Below, piece by piece: positions 14,983 through 22,506 of a DNA stretch of 34,221 bases (positions within the stretch are counted from its first letter, which is position 1; every line of letters begins with the position of its first letter). The stretch is from Leptolinea sp. UBA4782 (GTDB lineage Bacteria; Chloroflexota; Anaerolineae; Anaerolineales; Anaerolineaceae), in assembly GCA_002403095.1 (NCBI GenBank), contig DHHC01000008.1, positions 1 to 34,221 of the forward strand, given 5' to 3'. A model generated the notes under the pieces. It searched no databases. It had not been told where the DNA came from and was given only the letters and a program-made list of their open reading frames with translations. The position numbers and the translations under genes are program-made.

Positions 14983-16614
14983 CTATTCCAGCGGCATGGC
15001 ACAGCCGTCTGCGCGCGGGTCGCTGCCGCCTTCCAGCACACCCGACAGCGGGTTGCGGCGGATGATCTGCCCCCGGCCGAACAAGGCGCGTTCAACGCCT
15101 TTCACCAGGCGCACCTTGTGACCCCACTTCTCAAGGGCGGCTGCGGTTCCAGGGTCGATCCCTTCCTCCAGGGAAACCACCGATCCGCTTTCATCCGGCT
15201 CGATGCAAAAACGGGGTTGGTTCAGGGCAGCCTGCGGGTTTAGCCCGTCATCCAGCAGGGAGCAGGCAACCTGCATGTGGCCTTGAGGCTGCATAAAACC
15301 GCCCATCACGCCAAAGGGGGCGTAAAGGCTTCCGTCTGCGCGGGTTGCCATGGCCGGGATGATGGTATGGTAGGGGCGCTTGCCCGGTTCAAGCCGGTTG
15401 GGGTGCTGCGGGTCGAGCGAGAAGTTGTGCCCCCGGTTCTGAAGGGTAAAGCCCCAGCCCTTCGGGACGATACCGGTGCCGAAGCCCATATAGTTACTAT
15501 TAATGAAAGAGCATGCATTGCCTTCACCATCGACCACGCAAAAATAGACAGTGCCGCTGTTGGTTTGCGGTGCACCGTGCCGGATGGCCGGGTTGGCTTT
15601 CTGCGGGAAAATGGCTTCCCTGCGCAGGCAGGCGTATTCTTTGGACAACAACCCTGCCAGCGGGGCAGGAGCAAAGGCCGGGTCTGCCGCGTAATAGCGG
15701 GTGTCGGCAAATGCCAGGCGCATGGCTTCGATCTGCAAGTGCAGGCGTTCAGCGCTCAGGGGAGTTAACGAGGAAAGTTTGTACCCTTCCAGGATGTTGA
15801 GAGCCAGCAAAGCTGCCAGGCCCTGCCCATTGGGCGGGCACTCCCAGATGGTTACGCCGCGGTAATCGACACTGATCGGGTCGACCCAGGTGCTGGTATG
15901 AGCAGCCAGGTCTCCAGGTTCCATGCAGCCGCCAGTCTGTTTAATCACATCAGCAATTGCCAGGGCGATATCGCCCTGGTAAAAGGCTTCTTTCCCGGCT
16001 GCGGCGATCACCCGCATGGCGCGCGCAAGCCCAGGATTGCAGAAGATCTCCCCGGCAGCGGGTCCATGCCCATCGATCAGCATCTCGCTGCCGTTGGGTG
16101 TTTTGCTCAGCAGCCTGCCGGCTGAATTGCGCCAGAACCAGGAGGTGACAGGTGCAACCGGGAAACCGTGTTCCGCCAGGCGGATGGCTGGCTGCAAAAC
16201 CTCTGCCATGCTGAGCCGGCCGTGCCGCTCAACCATATCGCACCAGGCAGCACAGGCTCCCGGTACAGTGATGGTATAGGGGTGCAGCGCTGGCAGCCCA
16301 TCTCCCATTCCTTCTGCCCGGATGCGTTCGATTGTCAATCCGGACGGGCACCGGCCGGAGCCGTTCAATGCAGTAACCTTCTGGGTTTTGGCATCATAGA
16401 ATAAGGCGAATGCATCCCCGCCCAGCCCGGTGGAAGTGGGTTCGGTCACATTCAGGGCTGCTGCAACTGCCACAGCTGCATCAGCGGCAGTACCGCCCCG
16501 GCGCAGAATCTCCAGGCCGGCAGCGGTGGCCAGCGGCTGCGAGGATGCAGCCATGCCATTCCGGCCATAAACAGGGGAACGGCTGTAATCGTATGTAAAG
16601 GGTTCCGGGCTCAT
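14983..16614 (-). CDS. ggt: Gamma-glutamyltransferase-family Ntn hydrolase
   Basis: Gamma-glutamyltransferases cleave or transfer the gamma-glutamyl group of glutathione and relatives after self-cleavage at a Thr. The 543-residue protein has the family N-terminus (GMAASSQPLATAAGLEILRR, GGTAADAAVAVAAALNVTEP, STGLGGDAFALFYD) and the autoprocessing site SGTVYFCVVDGEGNACSF, where Thr355 should be the new N-terminal nucleophile. GVMGGFMQPQGHMQV near the C-terminus is also typical. No signal peptide is visible, so it is probably cytoplasmic and may be one of the acylase-like members rather than a true glutathione enzyme. Its ATG overlaps the selD stop by four bases (ATGA), so it is coupled to selD. 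Confidence 0.88.
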   Translation of the reverse strand: MSPEPFTYDYSRSPVYGRNGMAASSQPLATAAGLEILRRGGTAADAAVAVAAALNVTEPTSTGLGGDAFALFYDAKTQKVTALNGSGRCPSGLTIERIRAEGMGDGLPALHPYTITVPGACAAWCDMVERHGRLSMAEVLQPAIRLAEHGFPVAPVTSWFWRNSAGRLLSKTPNGSEMLIDGHGPAAGEIFCNPGLARAMRVIAAAGKEAFYQGDIALAIADVIKQTGGCMEPGDLAAHTSTWVDPISVDYRGVTIWECPPNGQGLAALLALNILEGYKLSSLTPLSAERLHLQIEAMRLAFADTRYYAADPAFAPAPLAGLLSKEYACLRREAIFPQKANPAIRHGAPQTNSGTVYFCVVDGEGNACSFINSNYMGFGTGIVPKGWGFTLQNRGHNFSLDPQHPNRLEPGKRPYHTIIPAMATRADGSLYAPFGVMGGFMQPQGHMQVACSLLDDGLNPQAALNQPRFCIEPDESGSVVSLEEGIDPGTAAALEKWGHKVRLVKGVERALFGRGQIIRRNPLSGVLEGGSDPRADGCAMPLE

Positions 16615-17684
16615 GCTGAAAGGACCTCGATGCCGCTGCCGGGAATGACCTCGCCGATCACCCAGGCTGGCTGTTCCATTTCTTTAGCCCTGGCTAAGAA
16701 TTCATCCAATTTTTGTGGGGGCACCGCCAACAGCAGGCCACCGCTGGTTTGCGGGTCGAATAGCAGCATCCGGGCAGATTCATCAATACCGGCATCAAAG
16801 CGGACCTGTTTCTCAAAATACATCTTGTTATCGGCTGCACCGCCTGGGAAGGTCCATCTTTCGGCATAATTGCGGGCGCCGGATACAAATGGAATGGAGG
16901 GGTAATGCAGGCGGAATGCAACCTCGCTGGCGCTGGCCATTTCAAGCGCATGCCCAAGCAGGCTGTAGCCGGTTACATCCGTTCCGCTTTTCACTCCGGC
17001 TGCTACAGCCAGCTGTGAAGCTTCCCTGTTCAATCGGGTCATCCATTTAACCACTTCCCTGACATCTTTTGCAGCTGCAAGCTGCTGCTTAAGCGCGGTA
17101 GTTGTCACCCCGAAACCTAATGGTTTGGTCAAAACCAGCCGGTCACCCGGTAATGCACCTTTTTTTGAAATCATAGTGTTCGGGTTGACGAAACCGACCA
17201 CGACCAGCCCAAACTTGGGTTCCTTATCCTGGATGGTGTGTCCGCCGGCAATGACCACCCCGGCTTCGAGCGCCTTTTCGGCAGCGCCGCGGATGATATC
17301 TGCACTTATCTCCAGCGGCAGGTCGGGCGGCAGGGCTGCCACATTCAACGCCAGGAAAGGCTGCCCGCCCATGGCGTAAATATCCGAGATGCTGTTGGCG
17401 GCTGAAATGGCACCGTAGTCATACGCATCATCCACTACCGGGGTGAAGAAATCGGTGGTGATAACCATGGCGCGGTCGGGCTCCAATCGCCATACAGCTG
17501 CATCGTCCGGAGAATCGAGACCGACCAGCAGGTCAGGGAAGCTGGTATTGGAGAATGTATCTTTTATGGGACGCAGAACCTGCGCCAGCGTTTCCGCTCT
17601 CAGTTTGGACGCTCAACCAGCGCAACTGGACAGGCTGGTCAGGCGGATCTGTTTTCCTGAGGCGGCTTTAACGGGTTTACTCAT
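16611..17684 (-). CDS. selD: Selenide, water dikinase SelD, itself a selenoprotein (TGA = Sec24)
   Basis: SelD makes selenophosphate from selenide and ATP, the selenium donor for selenocysteine and selenouridine. The uninterrupted frame after the TGA begins only at MEPDRAMVITTDFF and would lack the active site. Reading upstream, ATG 17684 has GGAG six bases before it and gives a start MSKPVKAASGKQIRLTSL, then SSCAG-TGA-ASKLRAE, then a stretch ending TSFPDLLVGLDSPDDAAVW. The TGA (17613-17615, codon 24) sits where E. coli SelD has catalytic Cys17, and Lys27 matches Lys20. A SECIS-like hairpin follows. With Sec the protein is 357 residues, the normal size. Downstream motifs include ADIIRGAAEKALEAGVVIAG, GHTIQDKEPKFGLVV, TDVTGYSLLGHALEMA and FDPQTSGGLLLAV. 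It heads the operon with ggt, uvrC and the deacetylase. Confidence 0.95.
17580..17603 (-). promoter_or_regulatory. Bacterial SECIS-like element of selD
   Basis: Starting nine bases after the TGA, CTG pairs with CAG, then after an internal loop AGCG pairs with CGCT, closing a GAAA loop. The apical loop begins 18 bases after the TGA and has G as its first base. Both properties fit the known bacterial SECIS model (loop about 16-37 bases downstream with a G in its first two positions). Confidence 0.75.
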
Positions 17685-17710
17685 GCTTTTCTCCATTAAT
17701 CTGCTCAGGG

Positions 17711-17739
17711 TGGACAATTCACCCTGTATGGGATATTAT
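17711..17739 (+). promoter_or_regulatory. Promoter of the PIG-L deacetylase gene
   Basis: TGGACA (17711-17716), a 17-base spacer and TATTAT (17734-17739). It lies in the 79-base divergent gap with selD and predicts a leader of about 18 bases before ATG 17764. Confidence 0.6.
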
Positions 17740-17763
17740 ACCTGCCGCTGTGGATGTAAAAGT

Positions 17764-18519
17764 ATGAACCTGCTTGTATTCTTTGCCCACCCTGATGATG
17801 AAACCATGCTGGCTGGCGGCACTCTCGCCCTGCTGCGGACGCAAGGCGTTAACATCCATTACCTGTGCGCCACCCGCGGCGAAGGCGGCGAAACCGGTAC
17901 GCCCCCGCTGTGCAGCCGCACTGAGCTGGGGAAAGTACGCTCGCAAGAGCTGGCTTGCGCAGTTGTAGCCCTGGGAGGCGGCCGGCTTGATTTCCTGCCA
18001 TATACCGATCCCCTGGTGGGGGAAGGTGACACCCTGTACGCCTTCACTGATAAAGTAGACGAGCTTGTCAACAAGCTGGCAGAATGGATCGCTGCAGATA
18101 AACCGGATGCGATCCTGACGCACGGTTCCAGCGGAGAATACGGTCACCCGGCCCATGTGTTGTGCCATACTGCCATGCTGGCAGCGTTCGAAAAGCTGCC
18201 AGGTGATAAACCATTACTGTATACATTCCAGGCGGCATTTGAAGGACATCCCAAACCGCGCAGCATGAATAAAAGTGACAAAGCCCACCTGGTGCTGGAT
18301 ATCAGCCGGGTGATGGATAAGAAGCTGGCAGCTACCCTGTGTCACCGTACCCAGCATGCCCTGTTCGTGCGGCGGCCTTCCCTGGCGGCTGGCAGGCTGG
18401 TTACCCTGGAGGAGACAATAATCAAGGTAGAAAGCCTGCACAGGGTCTACCCGCCAGTCGAAAGCATCCTCACCGACCAGTTTGCTGACCTGCTGCGTTC
18501 CAGCGGGGCAGTCCTGTAA
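17764..18519 (+). CDS. PIG-L / LmbE-family N-acetylglucosaminyl deacetylase
   Basis: These zinc enzymes remove acetyl groups from GlcNAc-type substrates, for example in bacillithiol, mycothiol or lipid-linked sugar pathways. The family signature AHPDDE follows directly after the start (MNLLVFFAHPDDETMLAGG), and the second metal site is in THGSSGEYGHPAHVLCH. Length is 251 residues. ATG 17764 is chosen because the hallmark normally stands within the first dozen residues and because a good promoter lies just upstream; the longer frame running back to 17443 would overlap selD. The substrate cannot be told from sequence. It is divergent from selD and 82 bases upstream of ogt. Confidence 0.9.
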   Translation: MNLLVFFAHPDDETMLAGGTLALLRTQGVNIHYLCATRGEGGETGTPPLCSRTELGKVRSQELACAVVALGGGRLDFLPYTDPLVGEGDTLYAFTDKVDELVNKLAEWIAADKPDAILTHGSSGEYGHPAHVLCHTAMLAAFEKLPGDKPLLYTFQAAFEGHPKPRSMNKSDKAHLVLDISRVMDKKLAATLCHRTQHALFVRRPSLAAGRLVTLEETIIKVESLHRVYPPVESILTDQFADLLRSSGAVL

Positions 18520-18562
18520 GACACCTGTAAAAGCCGGATTTGTGCCAATCTCCTGTTTTCGT

Positions 18563-18570
18563 GATAATAT
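18563..18570 (+). promoter_or_regulatory. Extended -10 promoter element of ogt
   Basis: TGATAATAT (TG-n-TAATAT form, the TG at 18562-18563) lies about 30 bases before the ogt ATG. A weak TTGTGC (18540-18545) lies upstream at 17-19 bases, depending on the register. Confidence 0.4.
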
Positions 18571-18601
18571 TCAGCCTTAATACCTGCAAACAGGATAGAT
18601 C

Positions 18602-19132
18602 ATGACCACACCAGAAATCGATGCACTTGAAATAGAACACACACAGGTTGGCATTCTTACCATTACCGCTGACAGCCAGTCTGTCAGAGGAGTATATTTT
18701 GGCACCCTGGGGCAAATCCAAAGTCGGTTTGCCGGATCCCCTTTAAAGGATGGTGGACAAAACCCGGCTTTGAAGGCTGCCTCAACCCAGCTGATGGAAT
18801 ACTTTGCTGGAGAACGGCGCGTATTTGACCTGCCGCTGAACCTGGATGACCTGACCCCCTTCCAAAGGAAAGTTTTACTGCTTACCAGCCAGATACCGTT
18901 CGGCAGCGTGGTTTCCTATGGACAACTGGCAATGAAGGCAGGCAGCCCGGGAGCAGCCCGTGCAATTGGCGCAGCCATGGCAGGCAACCCTATTCCCATT
19001 ATCATCCCATGCCACCGGGTGATCGGCTCCGACCGTTCGCTGCACGGCTATGCCGCTCCGGATGGCATCACCACAAAAGCAATCCTTTTACAGCTGGAAG
19101 GGCATAACATTGTCGCGCAAAAACTGGCTTAA
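18602..19132 (+). CDS. ogt: Methylated-DNA--[protein]-cysteine S-methyltransferase
   Basis: This suicide enzyme moves the alkyl group from O6-methylguanine to its own Cys. The 176-residue protein has the conserved C-terminal domain with FQRKVLLLTSQIPFGSVVSYGQLA, the recognition helix GSPGAARAIGAAMAGNP and the active site PIIIPCHRVIGSDRSLHGYA, with the Cys in PCHRV. The N-terminal part is a short RNase H-like domain, as in Ogt. AGGA stands seven bases before ATG 18602. The downstream DMT transporter gene overlaps its end. Confidence 0.94.
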   Translation: MTTPEIDALEIEHTQVGILTITADSQSVRGVYFGTLGQIQSRFAGSPLKDGGQNPALKAASTQLMEYFAGERRVFDLPLNLDDLTPFQRKVLLLTSQIPFGSVVSYGQLAMKAGSPGAARAIGAAMAGNPIPIIIPCHRVIGSDRSLHGYAAPDGITTKAILLQLEGHNIVAQKLA

Positions 19133-19988
19133 ATTCATCACACTTGGCCTCATTTGGGGTTCCTCCTTCTTGTGGATCAAGATTGCCGTCACAGAGGTCA
19201 GCCCGTTCACCCTTGTTGCTCTGCGTGTATCCTTTGCACTGACTACATTAATTGTTATTCTTGCCCTCGGCAGGATCAAAGTCCCGTTGCGTTCAAAGTG
19301 GTGGGTGTTCCTTTTCCTGGGGGCTTTCAACATATCTGTACCCTTTATGTTGATCTCCTGGGCTGAGCAGTACATTCCCTCTGCCATTGCTGCGATCCTC
19401 AATGGCACTCCCCCGCTCTTCACGATCATTTTTGCTACCATCTTCCTTTCCGATGACCACTTTACCTGGCGCAAACTTGCCGGGCTGGTGATAGGTTTCG
19501 GCGGGGTGTTGATCTTGATGGCAGATAATCTCGGGAATGGAATTGCCAGTTTTACATTGGGCATGGCCGCCATGCTGGTGGCTGCCATGTTTTACGGCGG
19601 GTCGGCTGTCTTCGCCCGCACCTTCACTAAAGGAATGGAACCTGCAGCGCAGGCATTCGGGCAGCAGGTTTTTGCTAACCTGATCATGTGGCCGATCGCA
19701 TTATTCGTCCAGCCGCAATTCGTCTTACCAAAACTCCCCATCACCTGGCTCGCGCTGGCTATCCTGGGTATTTTGTGCACCGGCCTGGCCACGATGATCT
19801 ATTACTCCCTGCTCCATTCGGTAGGCCCTACCAAGACGATGATGACCTCGTACATCTACCCGGTCGTTGGCGCTATCCTGGGGTTGATCTTTCTGCGCGA
19901 GCCTTTCCACTGGACTATGCTGCTGGGCACGGTAGTGATCATCAGTGGTGTAATTATCGTTAACTGGCAAAAACCTGTAAAATCGTAG
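19110..19988 (+). CDS. EamA/DMT-superfamily transporter
   Basis: A 292-residue inner-membrane protein with about ten hydrophobic helices in two EamA repeats. Typical pieces are FITLGLIWGSSFLWIKIAVT at the start of repeat one, AAILNGTPPLFTIIFATIFL, and in repeat two GLATMIYYSLLHSVGPTKTM, then YIYPVVGAILGLIFLREPF. Members export metabolites or amino acids; the substrate is unknown. The start is most likely TTG 19110, with GGAAGG eight bases upstream inside ogt; this gives a normal short N-terminus before helix one. An ATG at 19050 is in frame but adds 20 residues encoded within ogt. It ends one base before era. Confidence 0.88.
   Translation: MSRKNWLKFITLGLIWGSSFLWIKIAVTEVSPFTLVALRVSFALTTLIVILALGRIKVPLRSKWWVFLFLGAFNISVPFMLISWAEQYIPSAIAAILNGTPPLFTIIFATIFLSDDHFTWRKLAGLVIGFGGVLILMADNLGNGIASFTLGMAAMLVAAMFYGGSAVFARTFTKGMEPAAQAFGQQVFANLIMWPIALFVQPQFVLPKLPITWLALAILGILCTGLATMIYYSLLHSVGPTKTMMTSYIYPVVGAILGLIFLREPFHWTMLLGTVVIISGVIIVNWQKPVKS
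19978..19983 (+). promoter_or_regulatory. Candidate -10 box for leaderless era
   Basis: TAAAAT is followed by six bases and the era ATG, which lacks a Shine-Dalgarno. No convincing -35 is visible; coupling to the upstream transporter gene is the alternative. Confidence 0.3.
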
Positions 19989-19989
19989 T

Positions 19990-20901
19990 ATGGATGCAAA
20001 CTTTCGCTCAGGATTTGTCACGTTAATTGGCCGCCCCAACGTGGGGAAATCAACATTATTAAATGCCTTGCTGGGGCAGAAGATTGCAGCTGTCTCGCCC
20101 AGGCCGCAGACTACCCGCCGCCGTCAGCTGGGCATCCTTACCCTGGAAAATGCCCAGCTGGTATTCATGGATACTCCCGGTATCCATAAACCGCTGCACA
20201 AGCTGGGTGAATACATGAATGATGTTGCCCTGCAGTCGATCCCGGATGCAGATGTGATCCTGTGGCTGGTTGATGTCAGTGTCAGCCCGCACCCGGAGGA
20301 TCTGCTCATTGCTGATAAACTCAATGCCAGTCCGCCAGCCGGTTGGGTGGCGCTGGTGCTGAACAAGTGCGACCTGCTGGGAAAAGAGGATATTAACAAG
20401 CGCAGCGAACAATACTCCACCCTGTATCCGACTGCAGAAGTAATTACCCTCACCGCTCATAAACTTGAGTCGCAGCAAGTTATCCTGCAGGCCATTATTG
20501 ACCATTTACCAGAAGGTCCGGCTTTTTACGATGAAGAGCAGGTGACTGACCTGTATGAACGCGATATTGCTGCAGACCTGATCCGCGAAGCAGCGTTGCT
20601 GCACCTGCGGGATGAAATTCCCCATTCCATCGGTGTGCGGGTGGACGAGTTTAACGAACGCTCGGAACACCTGGCTCATATCGTTGCTACCCTGCATGTG
20701 GAGCGGGAAAACCATAAGGGCATCGTGATCGGCAAAGGGGGCGAAATGCTGAAGAAGATCGGCAGTACAGCCCGGCAGGAGATTGAGGCTATGAGCGGCC
20801 GCAAGATTTACCTTGAGCTTAAGGTGAAGGTCAACAAGAACTGGCGCAATAATTCCGAAGCGCTGGCACAACTGGGTTATATCCTTCCTAAAGACGAATA
20901 A
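19990..20901 (+). CDS. era: GTPase Era
   Basis: Era is an essential GTPase that binds the 3' end of 16S rRNA during small-subunit assembly. The 303-residue protein has G1 GRPNVGKSTLLNALLG, a switch I region with PQTTRRRQLG, G3 DTPG (VFMDTPGIHKPLHKLGEYM), G4 NKCD, and the C-terminal KH domain with GIVIGKGGEMLKKIGSTARQ. Everything expected is present. It starts two bases after the transporter stop codon begins its last base pair of spacing, and the YhhN-family gene begins one base after its stop, so the three are probably cotranscribed. Confidence 0.97.
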   Translation: MDANFRSGFVTLIGRPNVGKSTLLNALLGQKIAAVSPRPQTTRRRQLGILTLENAQLVFMDTPGIHKPLHKLGEYMNDVALQSIPDADVILWLVDVSVSPHPEDLLIADKLNASPPAGWVALVLNKCDLLGKEDINKRSEQYSTLYPTAEVITLTAHKLESQQVILQAIIDHLPEGPAFYDEEQVTDLYERDIAADLIREAALLHLRDEIPHSIGVRVDEFNERSEHLAHIVATLHVERENHKGIVIGKGGEMLKKIGSTARQEIEAMSGRKIYLELKVKVNKNWRNNSEALAQLGYILPKDE

Positions 20902-20902
20902 T

Positions 20903-21574
20903 ATGGCCTGGACCTGGTTCGTACTCTCAGGTGCATCGGCTGTGGTGGACTGGACCGCCACCTGGTTCAGCAATCGCAAGGTCATGTATATTGCCAAACC
21001 GGCCACAGTGATCTTCCTCATCATCGCAACCTTTACGAACACCCGCTGGCAGGGTGAAATGCTTTTCTATGGCATTGGGCTGGTTTTCTGCCTGCTGGGG
21101 GATATCCTGCTGATGATGCGGGCGCGTTTTTTCATCCTTGGGCTGGCATCTTTCCTGGTTGGGCAAACCTGGTACATGGCTGCCCTGAACCAGACTCCTT
21201 TACCATCTAATCCCCTGGCTTATGCAGGCGGTTTGCTCCTTGTTCTGGCGGCAATCCTGCCGGTTGGCTTTATCTATAAAAAAATCCGCAGCCGGAACGG
21301 GCCGCGGCATCTGTCAATTGCCGTTATTTTCTACGGGTTGATCGAGGCGCTTTTCCTGGTCTCAGCCAGCCTGACACTCTACAAAGATACCTGGCTGCCT
21401 GCGCATGCCCGGTTAATGACCCTGGGTGCTGCATTGTTTGTGGTTTCTGATATCGTGCTGGGGATTGACCGTTTTGACCGGCCGATTGCACACGGGCGCA
21501 CCGTGGTACATGTGACCTATCACCTGGGGCAGATGATCATTGCGGCTGCCGCTATTCAACATTCCCTGGCTTAA
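20903..21574 (+). CDS. YhhN/TMEM86-family membrane protein (lysoplasmalogenase-like)
   Basis: A 223-residue protein with about eight hydrophobic helices. The family motifs are present: LVFCLLGDILLMM in the third helix region, LFVVSDIVLGIDRFDRPI and the C-terminal TYHLGQMIIAAA. TMEM86B in animals hydrolyses the vinyl-ether bond of lysoplasmalogens; bacterial members are largely assigned by homology. Plasmalogens occur in anaerobes, which would fit, but this is inference. It begins one base after the era stop and converges on the yitT-family gene six bases away, with no clear terminator between. Confidence 0.85.
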   Translation: MAWTWFVLSGASAVVDWTATWFSNRKVMYIAKPATVIFLIIATFTNTRWQGEMLFYGIGLVFCLLGDILLMMRARFFILGLASFLVGQTWYMAALNQTPLPSNPLAYAGGLLLVLAAILPVGFIYKKIRSRNGPRHLSIAVIFYGLIEALFLVSASLTLYKDTWLPAHARLMTLGAALFVVSDIVLGIDRFDRPIAHGRTVVHVTYHLGQMIIAAAAIQHSLA

Positions 21575-21580
21575 ACAGGT

Positions 21581-22492
21581 TCATTTATCTCTTTCAAATG
21601 ATTTGAAACCCTCCCCCAGGGCTTCGTGTGCGGTTCCGATCACCATGAATGCAGCCGGGTCGATTTCTGACACCATTTCTTTGAGCTGGTTCACCTCTGC
21701 ACGGGTCACCACACAATAGAGTACAGGCCGCTCGGTGCCGGTGTACCCGCCCTTACCGGATAGGATGGTAACCCCGCGTTCCATATTGTGCAGGATGACA
21801 TCGCGAACCTGGTCGGGCTGGTTGGTGACGATCATAATCGAACGGAAAATGCCCGTCCCTTCCGAAACCATTTCAGCTGCCACCCCGCTGACGTAGATCA
21901 CCACCAGGCCATAAAGCGCTTGCGGCCAGCCGAAGGAAAATCCGCTTGCCAGCACAACCAGCGCATCGGTGATCAGGTAAGCCTGGGTGATTGGGATGCC
22001 CAGCTTGCGGTTGAGGATGCGCCCCAGGATATCCGAGCCGCCGCTGGTTCCTTTGCCCAGGTAAACCAGGCCCAGGCCGATGCCAAGCGTGATCCCGCCG
22101 TACAGGCAGTTAAGCACCATATCGCTGGTAACCCCTTCGGGCGGGATAAAGAAGACCAGCAGATCAGTAAACAGCGAAAAGGTTGCGATAGCAACTGCCG
22201 TCCTTAATGCAAAGCGGGCACGTCCCAGGTAGCGCCATCCTAAAAGGAAGAGGGGTATATTGCCAACGAAGACCATCAAGCCGATTGGCCATTGCGTGTA
22301 GGAGTTGATAATTTGGGCGGCGCCGCTGATACCGCCGCTGACCATCTGGGCGGGCACGAGGAAAAGGCGCATGGAAAGTGCCTGGACAAGCCCTCCGAGC
22401 AGAATAAGGGCATAATCGCGCGCTACCTGCCAGGGGGTAGGTTTGGCTGGTTTCCTGGTAGTTTCTTGATCTGGTTGAGTCAGGCTGCTCAT
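21581..22492 (-). CDS. YitT-family membrane protein (DUF161/DUF2179)
   Basis: A 303-residue integral membrane protein with about five or six helices in the N-terminal two thirds (LILLGGLVQALSMRLFLVPA, MVSGGISGAAQIIN, LYGGITLGIGLGLVYLGKGT, SGGSDILGRILNRK) and a C-terminal soluble DUF2179 domain (GTGIFRSIMIVTNQPDQVRD, GVTILSGKGGYTGTERPVLY). These are diagnostic of the YitT group; function is unknown. The longer start at 22543 would overlap the upstream gene by 37 bases and adds residues unlike the family, so ATG 22492 (MSSLTQPDQ) is preferred. It follows the zinc-ribbon membrane protein gene by 14 bases. Confidence 0.9.
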   Translation of the reverse strand: MSSLTQPDQETTRKPAKPTPWQVARDYALILLGGLVQALSMRLFLVPAQMVSGGISGAAQIINSYTQWPIGLMVFVGNIPLFLLGWRYLGRARFALRTAVAIATFSLFTDLLVFFIPPEGVTSDMVLNCLYGGITLGIGLGLVYLGKGTSGGSDILGRILNRKLGIPITQAYLITDALVVLASGFSFGWPQALYGLVVIYVSGVAAEMVSEGTGIFRSIMIVTNQPDQVRDVILHNMERGVTILSGKGGYTGTERPVLYCVVTRAEVNQLKEMVSEIDPAAFMVIGTAHEALGEGFKSFERDK

Positions 22493-22506
22493 AGAAGAAT
22501 TCCGCT

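Noticed and set aside
17443..17763. Upstream extension of the PIG-L frame to 17443
   Set aside because: It would overlap 240 bases of selD on the other strand, lacks family similarity, and crosses the promoter at 17711-17739; the AHPDDE motif belongs within about ten residues of the start, as with ATG 17764.
21592..21608. Palindrome TTTCAAA-TGA-TTTGAAA between convergent genes
   Set aside because: It is AT-rich, lies inside the YitT coding end, and has no T-tract; likely chance, not a terminator.
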